Origin: Amycolatopsis aidingensis
GTDB lineage: Bacteria > Actinomycetota > Actinomycetes > Mycobacteriales > Pseudonocardiaceae
Reading direction: 5' to 3'
DNA: 64,000 nucleotides
NCBI RefSeq assembly: GCF_018885265.1
Contig: NZ_CP076538.1
Location: 1-64,000 of the forward strand
Shown here piece after piece: positions 22,106-30,369 of this stretch; within the stretch, counting starts at the first letter, position 1; each line of letters begins with the position of its first letter. A model generated the notes under the pieces. It saw only the letters and a list, made by a program, of their open reading frames with translations, ran no database searches and was not told where the DNA came from. The position numbers and the translations under genes are program-made.

Positions 22106-23371
22106 TCAGCCAGCCGCGCGGAGCAGGATGTCCACCGCGTCGTCGTTGCGAGCGGTCTCCCGCGGGATGACCGATGCGGGTGGGTAGAACCCGCCGATCC
22201 CACCGCTGCGCGGGTACATCTCGAAGGTGTAGCTCAGGATGCCGTGCTCGGCCCACATCCAGTCGTTCACCGAACCGTCGGTGATGTACAGGTCGCTGGA
22301 CTGCTGCGGGGTGTAGCCGTTGGTCCGGGCCATCTGCCGTCCGATGTCCTGGAACCGCCTGGCCTGCTCGGCGTTCATCCCCGGCGCGGTGTCGGCGTAG
22401 GTGTAGCCGTACGGCCAGAGCACCAGTTCGGAGAAGGTGTGGAAGTCGATATGCGCGGTGATCTGCTGGCTGCCGCCGACCACCCTTGAACCGACGAAAT
22501 CGGCGACGGCCCTGGTCTCCGGCGCGGAGAACGGCGCGGTTCCGCGGTAGGTCTGGCTGGAGGGATAGCCGCTGGAGCCACCGCAGCAGCCCCACCGGTA
22601 GCCCCAGTTACGGTTCGGGTCGGTGCCCTGGCCCTGCCGGTTCTTCCGCCAGCCCTTGTACCGGCCGCCCGCGATGTCGTACTCGGAGCCGTCCGGGTTG
22701 ACCTGCGGGATGATCCAGATCTCCCGGCTGTCCACCAGCTGGCGCACGGTGGGATCGCTGGCGTATTCGCTGGTGAAGCGGTCCACGATATGCAGGCACA
22801 TCTCGGTGGTCAGGTGTTCCCTGGCGTGCTGGTTGCAGGTGAACAGCACCTCGGGCTCGTTCTCGTCCCGCGCCGCGTTGTCGCTGATCTTCAGCATGTG
22901 CAACTCGCGCCCCTGGTAGGAGCGGCCGACGCTGCTCATCCTGGCCAGGCCGGGGTAGTCCCGCGCGGCGGCCCGCAGTGCGGCGGTCATCTCCGCGTAG
23001 TTGTGGTACGCCTCGTCGCCGGGCGGGAAGTCGTTCACCCCGGCCGCGCGGGCGCCGCCGCTGCGCCGCGCCAGCATCGCGTCGAAGTCGCCGACCTGCT
23101 CGAGGGCGAACCCCTCGGCGCGCAGCCTGCCGGCCTGCCCGGGTGAGGCGACGACCGTCATCCGGCCGTCCCGGACGCCGAGCACATCCACGCCACTGCT
23201 CGCGATCGCCGTGCGATCCGGCGCGGCCGTGGCCTCGCGTACCTGGTAGACACCTCGTTGCGGTGCGTCTTGGTTCCCTTGCTGGGCACCGGCGGGCGAA
23301 GCGGTCGTGGCGACCATGATCAGTCCGATGGTCGCCGCAACGCCGCCCAGGACGCGACGTTTGGTCAACAT
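22106..23371 (-). CDS. Secreted zinc carboxypeptidase (peptidase M14)
   Basis: 421-aa enzyme that removes C-terminal residues from peptides outside the cell. A Sec-type signal peptide covers about residues 1-29 (TIGLIMVATTASPAGA). The catalytic domain has HAREH with the zinc His and Glu, a downstream DFHTFSE histidine, and the catalytic glutamate in TFEMYPR. Other family landmarks are NPDGSEY and NRNWGYRWG. The N-terminal 100 residues before DEAYHNYAEM form the usual pro-region-like segment. It is read from its own promoter in the 124-bp gap after pdxH. Confidence 0.93.
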   Translation of the reverse strand: MLTKRRVLGGVAATIGLIMVATTASPAGAQQGNQDAPQRGVYQVREATAAPDRTAIASSGVDVLGVRDGRMTVVASPGQAGRLRAEGFALEQVGDFDAMLARRSGGARAAGVNDFPPGDEAYHNYAEMTAALRAAARDYPGLARMSSVGRSYQGRELHMLKISDNAARDENEPEVLFTCNQHAREHLTTEMCLHIVDRFTSEYASDPTVRQLVDSREIWIIPQVNPDGSEYDIAGGRYKGWRKNRQGQGTDPNRNWGYRWGCCGGSSGYPSSQTYRGTAPFSAPETRAVADFVGSRVVGGSQQITAHIDFHTFSELVLWPYGYTYADTAPGMNAEQARRFQDIGRQMARTNGYTPQQSSDLYITDGSVNDWMWAEHGILSYTFEMYPRSGGIGGFYPPASVIPRETARNDDAVDILLRAAG

Positions 23372-23495
23372 TACGCCTCCGAACGATTACCGAATGTGTG
23401 GTAGCCAGCCTGCGCGGGCGGGATAGCACCCACAACCATCGGAAGTCGGGAGAAGTTGACGTATCAACGGGATTTATGGACCGGACGTCGCCGCG

Positions 23496-24134
23496 TCACG
23501 GCCAGAGACGCTCGGTGCGCCAGCCGGTGGCTTCCCGGGTGTAGCGCAGCCGGATATGCAGCCGGTCCTGCCGCCCCTGCCAGAACTCCACGGATTCCGC
23601 GGTGATCAGATAGCGCGTCCAGCCCGCGGGTACCGGATCCGGCTCGGTGGCCACCCGATGTTCCGCCGCCCGCGCCGCGCGCGTCAGCTCGGCCGGGTCG
23701 GAAAGGATCTCGGACTGGTTCCCGATCAGGGATTCCACTTTGGACGCAGGAGGGCGTTCGCGGAAATCCGCCGCGGAGAGCTCGGCTGCGGCCGGGGTGG
23801 CGGTGCCCCTGATCCGCACCTGCCTGGCCCGTTGCGGCCAGAAGAAGGTCAGTGCCACCCGCGGATTCGCACCGAGTTGCCTGCCTTTCGGGCTGAGCGC
23901 GCTGGTGGCAATCTGCCAGCCTGCCGCGTCGACCTCCTTGAGGATCACCACCCGGGCGTCCGGTGCGCCCTCGGAATCTACAGTGGACAAAACGGTGGCG
24001 TGCGGAGCCAGCGCGTACTCGCCAGCGTCCGCCAGCCAGGCAAGAAACAGCGCGTCCGGTTGCTCCGGCGCGCTCGCGGGGTCGAAGTCCGGCGGCTCGT
24101 CCGGAAAGGACGGCCAGCCACGCAAGGGGGACAC
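23496..24134 (-). CDS. pdxH: Pyridoxine/pyridoxamine 5'-phosphate oxidase
   Basis: About 212-aa FMN enzyme that makes pyridoxal 5'-phosphate. Family markers seen are PDARVVILKEVDAAGWQI, FWPQRARQVRIRGTA and LRYTREATGWRTERLWP, the C-terminal R-x-H/WRxERL active-site element. The start at GTG 24134 (VSPLRGW) is preferred over a longer frame that runs into the upstream hairpin. Length fits PdxH (E. coli 218 aa). Confidence 0.88.
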   Translation of the reverse strand: MSPLRGWPSFPDEPPDFDPASAPEQPDALFLAWLADAGEYALAPHATVLSTVDSEGAPDARVVILKEVDAAGWQIATSALSPKGRQLGANPRVALTFFWPQRARQVRIRGTATPAAAELSAADFRERPPASKVESLIGNQSEILSDPAELTRAARAAEHRVATEPDPVPAGWTRYLITAESVEFWQGRQDRLHIRLRYTREATGWRTERLWP

Positions 24135-24145
24135 CCGGCCATGAT

Positions 24146-24184
24146 GGCAGGTGTGGGGCGGCACCGTGCCGCCCCACACCTGCC
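24146..24184. terminator. 19-bp stem hairpin between pdxH and the class F sortase gene
   Basis: A perfect 19-bp inverted repeat with a 1-base centre, arms starting GGCAGGTGTGG. It begins 6 bases after the sortase stop codon on the minus strand and 12 bases from the pdxH start. It is very likely the terminator of the sortase operon. Confidence 0.75.
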
Positions 24185-24189
24185 GGTGA

Positions 24190-24807
24190 TCAGAGCTCGG
24201 CGTAGGCGATCACGTTGTCGGTGTAGCTCTGCGCCTGCTCATCGAAGGCACCACCGCAGGTGATCAGGCGTAGCTCCGGTTCGTCCGCGGAGCCGTACAC
24301 GAGTTCGGTGGGGAACTCGTCCTTGTCGATCTGCTGGACGCGGGTGGTCCGGAACCGCAGTTCGGTACCGTCGGCCAGGTTGATCAGGATCTCGTCCCCC
24401 GCGGTGAGCTCGTGCAACCGGTAGAAGATGCCCGGCTGTTGCCTGCCGTCCACATGGCCGAGGATGACGGCGGGCCCTGGATCGCCGGGAACCTGCGCGT
24501 GCTTGTACCAGGCGGCCTGCATCGGCTGGTCGATCGGCGGAACCTCGATCTGCCGGTTCTCGTCCATGCCCACCTCGATGAGCGAGGATGTCGCTTCGAG
24601 CTTGGGAATGCTGATCCTGGTCGGCTTCACCCGCTCGTCCGCAGCATCGACCACCGTGGCGGCGGGCTCGGTGCCGCCCGTGTCGGCCGGTGCGGCCCCG
24701 TCCCCGGATTCGTCCCCGCATCCCGCGCTGAGCAGGAGTGCGGCCGAGGCCAGGGTGGCCGCGATCGCGCGGCCGCCCCGGGACGTCTGTCGCGTTCGCA
24801 CGATCAC
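24190..24807 (-). CDS. Class F sortase (lipoprotein-type N-terminus)
   Basis: 205-aa transpeptidase-like protein. The catalytic cysteine lies in LRLITCGGAFD and the catalytic histidine in VILGHVDG, both class F signatures. The N-terminus has a hydrophobic segment ending LSAGCG, a lipobox-like site, so it may be lipid-anchored rather than a standard N-terminal membrane anchor. It is preceded by 1 base after a secreted Ser/Thr-rich protein gene and is co-transcribed with it. Class F sortases occur in actinomycetes; their substrates are poorly known. Confidence 0.9.
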   Translation of the reverse strand: MIVRTRQTSRGGRAIAATLASAALLLSAGCGDESGDGAAPADTGGTEPAATVVDAADERVKPTRISIPKLEATSSLIEVGMDENRQIEVPPIDQPMQAAWYKHAQVPGDPGPAVILGHVDGRQQPGIFYRLHELTAGDEILINLADGTELRFRTTRVQQIDKDEFPTELVYGSADEPELRLITCGGAFDEQAQSYTDNVIAYAEL

Positions 24808-24808
24808 C

Positions 24809-25477
24809 TCAGCGGGTGGCGACCGCGCCGCCGCCGGTCTCGTGCTTGCCCTGCGGGGCGAGCACCACCTTCCGGCGTACCTCGTCCGGTTCGGTCGGCA
24901 GCTTCCGGTCCACCGCGGGACCGCCGGTGACGGTGAAGCTCGCGGTCAGCTTCTCCTCGCCGCAGCTGGTGGTGACGCTGTACTTCCCTGGCTCGATGTC
25001 CGTGCGGACCAGGCCGGCCGCGCCGTAGATGTCGTCCTCGTAGGCGAACCACGGGCTGAACGCCTCGATCGCCGGGGAGCTCAGGGGGCCCACCTCGCCG
25101 GAGACGCAGAACAGGCCGATGCCAAGGACCTCCCCACGGGGCAGCTCCCCGGGGTACACGTCGATGAGCGAATCCGGCAGGTTCGGCGGATCGGAAGGAG
25201 TGGACGGGCCGGTCGGCTCCGAGGTGCTCGTCTCGGTCGGTTCGGCGCCCGTGCTCGTGGTCGGCTCGCTGCCCGAGGTCTCCGATGGCGTGCTGCTCGA
25301 GGTCTCGCCGGGCTTGCTGCTCGAGGTTTCGACCGGATTGTTGTCCGAGGTCGGCACGCTCGCGTCGTTGTCACCGGTCTCCGGCGTCGAGTCGGCGAGT
25401 GCGATCGGCACCATCGTCATCGCCACGGCCGCCCCGATGGCGGCGGCACGGGTCGCCATACTCATGGTTCTGTTCAA
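24809..25477 (-). CDS. Secreted Ser/Thr/Pro-rich protein encoded with a class F sortase
   Basis: 222-aa protein with a signal peptide (AAAIGAAVAMTMVPIALA) and a low-complexity Ser/Thr/Glu/Pro linker (about 30-95). A globular C-terminal domain follows with two cysteines (GLFCVSGEVG and TTSCGEEKL). No LPXTG-like sorting motif and no C-terminal hydrophobic anchor are seen, so it is not an obvious sortase substrate. It starts with TTG after AGGGGA; the ATG at 25465 is an alternative. The function is not recognised. Confidence 0.75.
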   Translation of the reverse strand: MNRTMSMATRAAAIGAAVAMTMVPIALADSTPETGDNDASVPTSDNNPVETSSSKPGETSSSTPSETSGSEPTTSTGAEPTETSTSEPTGPSTPSDPPNLPDSLIDVYPGELPRGEVLGIGLFCVSGEVGPLSSPAIEAFSPWFAYEDDIYGAAGLVRTDIEPGKYSVTTSCGEEKLTASFTVTGGPAVDRKLPTEPDEVRRKVVLAPQGKHETGGGAVATR

Positions 25478-25858
25478 TGTGATTCCCCTGCAAAGAAATG
25501 ATCTGGCACCCGGTCGGGTGCCGATTACTGCGGGCGCAAATTACCGTGAGTCAGCGATCGTGAATCAAGTCAATAATCAGTGTGCTATATCACAAACACC
25601 TGCTGTAACGCCGATGCTGTGTGGTGTTCTTGCTGGTGAGAACCACGAGGGAAGTTGATCGTGATAACCAGGAAGCTCGGTCGTTTCCCAAAAGTGACCA
25701 ATATGTCGGACGAGTAGAACTACCTGGTAACAACGACAAGGCGAATCGAATGGTCTGACCGGAGTAACAATTTTGATCCTTAGTAGACACTTAGTCGCCG
25801 GTTAGTGCGAGTGGGTCGATGCGACCGGGGTGCCGCCTTCTGGTTCACTACCGGAGCT
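25478..25858. other. AT-rich divergent spacer
   Basis: 381-bp gap between the divergent secreted-protein and lipoprotein genes. It is clearly poorer in GC than the surroundings (stretches such as ATGATCTGG and AACAATTTTGATCC). No RNA gene, repeat or clear operator is seen. It presumably contains promoters for both genes. Confidence 0.6.
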
Positions 25859-26398
25859 ATGCGACGAGTGATGCTCACCGGTTTGCTCGCGGTCGGAATG
25901 CTGGCCGGATGTACCCAGCAACAGCAGGACAGCGCGGAGCCGCAGGGGGCGGCAGGGTCCAGCGTCCCGCCGACGTCCTCCGCCGCGCCCGAGTTGCCAC
26001 CCGCGCCGGAGCCGGGAGAGCAGGCCGACTGCCCGTACCTGGAGCGTTCCGCCGTGGCCAAGGCCAACGGGCAGCGGGTTTCCCAGGTGCGGATCTCGGC
26101 GGAGCAGCCGCCTTCCTGTTTCTTCTACGCGCTCACCGGCAAGATCCAGCTCACCGTGCGGGTCTACACCGGCGAGCCCGCGGTGGCCGAAGGGCTGGTC
26201 GATCAGGCGGCGCCCATCGACAGCAGCAACCCGGCCAAGCAGCCCGCGGGCTGGGAGGGTGGTTACCTCGCCACCGAGGAAGGGGCGGTGTACGCCGTGG
26301 CCAAGGGTGGCAACGCGGTCATCGTGAGCACCAACCAGCAACAGAGCGTGAAAGCCAGGACGGTCGCCGAGGAGGCGATAACCGCCATGGGTTTCTAG
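25859..26398 (+). CDS. Lipoprotein, DUF2020-like
   Basis: 179-aa lipoprotein with the lipobox LAVGMLAGC (acylated Cys about residue 17). A Ser/Pro linker follows and then a compact domain with CPYL near its start and SCFFYAL further on, a pattern like DUF2020. Function unknown; it is probably an envelope-bound protein. The start at ATG 25859 with GGAG close upstream is chosen over a longer frame from 25805. Confidence 0.8.
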   Translation: MRRVMLTGLLAVGMLAGCTQQQQDSAEPQGAAGSSVPPTSSAAPELPPAPEPGEQADCPYLERSAVAKANGQRVSQVRISAEQPPSCFFYALTGKIQLTVRVYTGEPAVAEGLVDQAAPIDSSNPAKQPAGWEGGYLATEEGAVYAVAKGGNAVIVSTNQQQSVKARTVAEEAITAMGF

Positions 26399-26580
26399 CC
26401 GGAGGCGGACAATGACGCTGCGTGCGGGCGAAGTTGATCTTGTACTACCCTGAGCCGCACGCGTGGGCGTCGTCGATTCAGGCGACTTTGGCGGCCTGCC
26501 CCCTGGCCGGTCGAAAGCAGTCGAACGACCCCCTGCGACCCACTCGCACGTCGATCTCGATTGAAGAAGGATAGGAATCC

Positions 26581-27033
26581 GTGGCTGAAACCCTGAAGGA
26601 AATCCTGCTCGACTCCAGCAGGCGTCCGGACGTCGTGACCGACCTGGTGACGCTGGTCGACGAAGAGGTAGCCGAGAAGGGCGGCGTTTCCGGCACCGTC
26701 GTGAAAACCGGTTACGCGGCCGTCAAGAAGATCAAGCCGGGCATCATCGGCTCCGCCGTGGACAGCCTGCTGGACGACTTCGCCGCCGCGCTGGAGCCGT
26801 TCTACGCCGACTACCGCGGCAGTGGCGGCGCCGACTTCGGCGCTTACCTCTCCGGCCGCTCGGACGAGGCCGCTGACGCGCTGCTGGCCGTCACCGACTC
26901 CCGTGCGGAGAAGAGCAGCCGGGACAGCATCAAGAAGGTCTACAGCAAGCTTCGCCCGCAGGGTAAGAACCACGTGCAGGAGGCACTGCCCCGCCTTGGC
27001 AAGCTGATCGACAAGCACGCCGCGGCCGCCTGA
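26581..27033 (+). CDS. DUF6918-like small cytoplasmic protein
   Basis: 150-aa all-helical, soluble protein starting with GTG (MAETLKEILLDSSRRPDVVTDL). No membrane segment or enzyme motif is seen. It looks like the actinomycete DUF6918 family; the function is unknown. An AGAAGGATAGG ribosome site precedes it. A strong hairpin terminator follows at 27046-27080. Confidence 0.75.
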   Translation: MAETLKEILLDSSRRPDVVTDLVTLVDEEVAEKGGVSGTVVKTGYAAVKKIKPGIIGSAVDSLLDDFAAALEPFYADYRGSGGADFGAYLSGRSDEAADALLAVTDSRAEKSSRDSIKKVYSKLRPQGKNHVQEALPRLGKLIDKHAAAA

Positions 27034-27045
27034 CCGGGTCACGCG

Positions 27046-27080
27046 GAAGGGCCGGGGCGGATCAGCCGCCCCGGCCCTTC
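27046..27080. terminator. 15-bp stem hairpin between convergent genes
   Basis: GAAGGGCCGGGGCGG paired with its complement around the 5-base loop ATCAG. It lies between the DUF6918 gene (plus) and the Lys-rich membrane protein gene (minus), so it probably terminates both. Confidence 0.75.
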
Positions 27081-27108
27081 GCCGTTCGTAGCGACCGGCA
27101 GCGGGAGG

Positions 27109-27792
27109 TTAGTTCTTCTTCTCCGCGTTGGATGGCTGATCGGCCTGCTGCCCGTTGGGCGTGGTCCCGGCCTGGTGCTCGGCCGAGTCCGGCCCGCCGG
27201 GTGCGGGCTTGGCAGGCTCCGGGGCGGTCGGGGTGGTGCTGCGCGGCGGCACGGGAGCCACCGGTGGCTCGGCCTTCGGCCGCAGCGCGTAGGCGACCGC
27301 GGCGGCGAGCGCACCGAGGCCGATCACCCAGGGCCACCGGCGCCGCTTCTTCTTGTCACCCTTTGCGGCGACCTTCGCCTCGGCGAGTGCGGCCTTGAAC
27401 TCCTTCTTGGCCCCTTTGAAGTCCTTCTTGCCTTTCCGCTTGGACTCGCCTGCCGACTTGGCAGCCTGGATCGCGGCCTTCTTCGCCTTGCGTCCCGGCT
27501 TGCTCAGCTCCGCCCGGCGCTCCGCGGCCACCTTCCGCGCCTGCTTGGCACTGCGCGCCACATCCTTGCGGGTCTGCTTGGCCTTGCGGGCGAGTTGCTT
27601 GCGCGTCCGGCGGCTGGCCTTTCCACCCTTCTCCCGCGCGACGTCGGCACCCTCGGCGAACTTCTCCTCGGCCGCCTGCGCGGCATGCGCGGTCGCCTCG
27701 AGCCCGGCCCTACCGGCGTCGAGGGCTCGTTTGCGCAGGCGGAGCAGGCCGGTCCGCCCCGACTCGCTCTGGCCGTCCTGGGCCCGAGTCAT
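27109..27792 (-). CDS. Lys/Ala-rich membrane-anchored protein
   Basis: 227-aa protein with a long, highly basic Lys/Ala/Arg-rich helical region (about 30-160), one membrane segment (WPWVIGLGALAAAVAYAL) and a Pro/Ala/Thr-rich tail. It resembles histone H1-like repeat proteins fused to a membrane anchor, which could tie DNA or RNA to the membrane. No family is recognised. The ATG at 27792 with GAGG 8 bases upstream is preferred over GTG 27801. Confidence 0.75.
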   Translation of the reverse strand: MTRAQDGQSESGRTGLLRLRKRALDAGRAGLEATAHAAQAAEEKFAEGADVAREKGGKASRRTRKQLARKAKQTRKDVARSAKQARKVAAERRAELSKPGRKAKKAAIQAAKSAGESKRKGKKDFKGAKKEFKAALAEAKVAAKGDKKKRRRWPWVIGLGALAAAVAYALRPKAEPPVAPVPPRSTTPTAPEPAKPAPGGPDSAEHQAGTTPNGQQADQPSNAEKKN

Positions 27793-27881
27793 TGCCTTCA
27801 CCTCGTCAATCGTTATCTTTACTGCGGTCTTCCCGTAACCTATCCTGCCCCTTTTCGGCGGATTTCGCTGCAGATGGCACG

Positions 27882-28433
27882 ATGAGCCCCGTGACTGAAA
27901 GCAACGGATCCCACGTTGGGGGCAGCCGTACGGCGACCCTGCACACCAACCACGGCGAGATTCGCATCAATCTCTTCCCGGATCACGCGCCGAAAACGGT
28001 GGCCAACTTCGCCGGCCTCGCCACGGGCGAGAAGGAGTACACCCAGCCCAACGCCAAGGGTGAGAAGACCGGGCCGTTCTACGACGGTTCGATCTTCCAC
28101 CGGGTCATCGACGGGTTCATGATCCAGGGCGGCGACCCGACCGGCACCGGCCGCGGCGGCCCTGGGTACAAGTTCGATGACGAGTTCCACCCCGAACTGC
28201 AGTTCAACCGGCCGTACCTGCTGGCGATGGCGAACGCGGGCCCGGCGACCAACGGTTCGCAGTTCTTCATCACGGTCGCGCCGACCACGCACCTCAACTT
28301 CAAGCACACGATCTTCGGCGAGGTGGCCGACCAGGAGTCCCGCGACGTGGTGGACAGCATCGCCCGCACCGCCACCGGACCGGGGGACAAGCCACTGTCC
28401 GATGTGGTGATCGAGCAGGTCAGCGTGGGCTGA
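27882..28433 (+). CDS. ppiA: Peptidyl-prolyl cis-trans isomerase (cyclophilin)
   Basis: 183-aa cyclophilin that catalyses proline isomerisation in folding. Active-site landmarks are SIFHRVIDGFMIQGGDPTGTG (R in FHR), NGSQFFIT and THLNFKHTIFGEV. The start is ATG 27882; a GTG at 27891 is also possible. It is cytoplasmic, lacking a signal peptide. It is the conserved neighbour of the rhomboid, PH and crgA genes in actinomycetes. Confidence 0.95.
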   Translation: MSPVTESNGSHVGGSRTATLHTNHGEIRINLFPDHAPKTVANFAGLATGEKEYTQPNAKGEKTGPFYDGSIFHRVIDGFMIQGGDPTGTGRGGPGYKFDDEFHPELQFNRPYLLAMANAGPATNGSQFFITVAPTTHLNFKHTIFGEVADQESRDVVDSIARTATGPGDKPLSDVVIEQVSVG

Positions 28434-28469
28434 GCCCGGGGCGGTGATTCCCAGGTAGGTTGGAACCAG

Positions 28470-29438
28470 ATGAACCAGCCTCCTTACCCACCCCAGCACC
28501 AGCAGCACTCGCTGCCCGGATGCTGGTGGCACCCGGACCGGCAGACCGGCCTGCGCTGCACCCGCTGCGAACGGCCGGCCTGCCCGGACTGCCTGCGTGA
28601 GGCCTCGGTCGGCTACCAGTGCGTCGACTGCGTGCACACCGGCCAGCAGCAACAGCGGGCGCAGCGGTCCGCCTACCGGCGGGCCGGGTTCGGCGCCCGC
28701 ACGATCGCGGGCGCGAGGCCGAGCAGCCGCGCCGTGGTCGTGCCCGTGCTGATCGCGCTGAACGTGCTGGTGTACCTGCTCACCGCGGTGCAGGCGGCCG
28801 ACCCGATGAGCAACCACCATTCGGCCCTGCACCAGGACGGGGTGCTGTGGCCGCTGGCGATGATCGGGGAGAGCCAGTGGTGGCGCCTGGTGACCTCGGG
28901 TTTCCTGCACTACGGGCTGATTCACCTCGCGATCAACATGATCGCGTTGTGGGTGCTGGGCCGGGACCTCGAGCTGCTGCTCGGCAGGCTGCGGTTCACC
29001 GCGGTCTACCTGGTGTCCCTGCTCGGCGGCTCGGTGGCGGTCTTCGTCTTCGACGACCTGAACAAGGCCACCGCGGGCGCGTCCGGGGCGATCTACGGCC
29101 TGCTCGGCGCGATGCTGGTGGCAGTGATCCGGCTGCGGATCAACCCGACCACGGTCCTCGCCGTACTGGCGCTGAACATCATCATCACCTTCCAGATTCC
29201 CGGGATCTCGCTGTTCGGTCACCTTGGCGGCCTGGTGATCGGGGTACTGGCGATGATCGCGATGGTGTACAGCCCGGAACGCAACCGCACCGGCTGGCAG
29301 GTGGGCACCCTGGCCGCGCTCACCGTGGCCATGATCGGGTTGGTGGTCTTTCGGGACGCCCAGCTCGCCGACGCGACCTGCCAGATCGTGGGCAACCAGT
29401 ACGTCTGCTACCCCGGCTCCGGCGGTCTCCCGGCCTGA
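28470..29438 (+). CDS. Rhomboid family intramembrane serine protease
   Basis: 322-aa multi-pass protein. The rhomboid catalytic serine lies in GASGAIYGLLGA and the histidine in LFGHLGGLVIG. HYGLIHLAINMIALW is the conserved TM2-3 region. The N-terminus carries a Cys-rich B-box-like zinc motif (CTRCERPACPDC, then CVDC). The function may be cleavage of membrane proteins; substrates are unknown. It overlaps the convergent PH-domain gene by 31 bp. Confidence 0.92.
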   Translation: MNQPPYPPQHQQHSLPGCWWHPDRQTGLRCTRCERPACPDCLREASVGYQCVDCVHTGQQQQRAQRSAYRRAGFGARTIAGARPSSRAVVVPVLIALNVLVYLLTAVQAADPMSNHHSALHQDGVLWPLAMIGESQWWRLVTSGFLHYGLIHLAINMIALWVLGRDLELLLGRLRFTAVYLVSLLGGSVAVFVFDDLNKATAGASGAIYGLLGAMLVAVIRLRINPTTVLAVLALNIIITFQIPGISLFGHLGGLVIGVLAMIAMVYSPERNRTGWQVGTLAALTVAMIGLVVFRDAQLADATCQIVGNQYVCYPGSGGLPA

Positions 29439-29848
29439 GTACGCAGCTCGGTGAGGGTCTCCAGCACGTCCCTTGGGTCCGCACCGAGCTCCAGCGCACC
29501 GAGCACGACCAGGCCGGAATCGGCGTCGATCTCCAGCGTGGTGACCTCGCGGCCGAGCCTGCGCACGGTGGCCAGCCGGATGGGCGCCTCGGCCCAGGTG
29601 AGCCGGTAGCCACCCGCCAGCGTGCGGACCCGGATGCCCTGCCGGTCCGCGGCGAGCCGGGGACGGACCACAGTGGCGTGCGCCGCGGCGACGGTCAGCA
29701 CCACCGCGCCGACCCCGAGCAGCACGGCGCCCGGCGGGTCGAATGCCAGCGCGGCCAGCACCGTGCCCGCCGCGGCCAGGACGGCCAGCACCCAGCCGAC
29801 CGCTACCACAGCCGTACGCGGAGCCCACTCCGGGGCGGAGTTATCCAC
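29408..29848 (-). CDS. PH-domain membrane protein
   Basis: About 147-aa protein with two hydrophobic helices (VVAVGWVLAVLAAAG and AVLLGVGAVVLTVAAAHATVV) followed by a PH-like domain containing DRQGIRVRTLAG and REVTTLEIDADSGLVVLG. It sits in the conserved ppiA-crgA interval (Rv0010c position in Mycobacterium). Function unknown. The start is uncertain: GTG 29848 is chosen, but it lies inside a DnaA box, and a GTG about 13 codons later would avoid it. Confidence 0.75.
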   Translation of the reverse strand: MDNSAPEWAPRTAVVAVGWVLAVLAAAGTVLAALAFDPPGAVLLGVGAVVLTVAAAHATVVRPRLAADRQGIRVRTLAGGYRLTWAEAPIRLATVRRLGREVTTLEIDADSGLVVLGALELGADPRDVLETLTELRTQAGRPPEPG

Positions 29849-29862
29849 AGGCGTTATCCACA
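29841..29862 (+). promoter_or_regulatory. Two perfect DnaA boxes upstream of the PH-domain gene
   Basis: TTATCCACA at 29841-29849 and again at 29854-29862, in the same orientation with 13 bp between starts. They cover the proposed 5' end of the PH gene and face the crgA gene 65 bp away. This is one of only two such pairs found outside oriC. Confidence 0.65.
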
Positions 29863-29927
29863 ATGGGGATGACTCACACAGATGTAATTCGTCGTCAATC
29901 CGCCGTTTGGCCCAATTGACCCGCAGG

Positions 29928-30194
29928 TCAGCGCCACTTCATGGTCATCAGCAACCCGGAGATCATCAGCGCGAAGCCGATCGCGAAGTTCCAGTTGCCG
30001 AGCTCCAGCATGAACGGGATCTTGTCGCCCGCGATGTAGTTCACCACGAGCCAGAGCAGTCCGAGCAGCATCAGCCCGAACATCACACCCTTGTAGATGG
30101 GGTGGGACGGCCCCGCCGCGCGCACCTTGACCGGGGTGCGGCGATCGGCAGGCGGCGTGTAAGCCGTCTTCTTACGGACTTTGGACTTGGGCAT
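29928..30194 (-). CDS. crgA: Cell division protein CrgA
   Basis: 88-aa two-helix membrane protein that coordinates growth and septation and interacts with FtsZ and PbpA-type proteins in actinomycetes. It starts MPKSKVRKKTAY, with two hydrophobic segments (GVMFGLMLLGLLWLVVNYI and FAIGFALMISGLLM). It ends TMKWR. The ATG at 30194 follows GAGGAC. The context with pbpA, rodA and pknA/B further along is the conserved growth locus. Confidence 0.95.
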   Translation of the reverse strand: MPKSKVRKKTAYTPPADRRTPVKVRAAGPSHPIYKGVMFGLMLLGLLWLVVNYIAGDKIPFMLELGNWNFAIGFALMISGLLMTMKWR

Positions 30195-30369
30195 GGGAGT
30201 CCTCGCGTGCAGTAGGGCTCGTGTCTTCGGCGGCGCGGCCACGCGCGGGCGCGCAACCCGCCGCCATCTGAACACGTTAACGTAATCGAGGACGCGCAAG
30301 AACCGGGGCGAGTCGTCTTGGCAGGCGACTGTGATACCGGCGCAGCTTTCACGGCCGAAGGGAGCCCGC

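Noticed and set aside
30274..30283. ACGTTAACGT palindrome upstream of crgA and the class E sortase.
   Set aside because: A 10-bp palindrome is expected by chance and no regulator is suggested.
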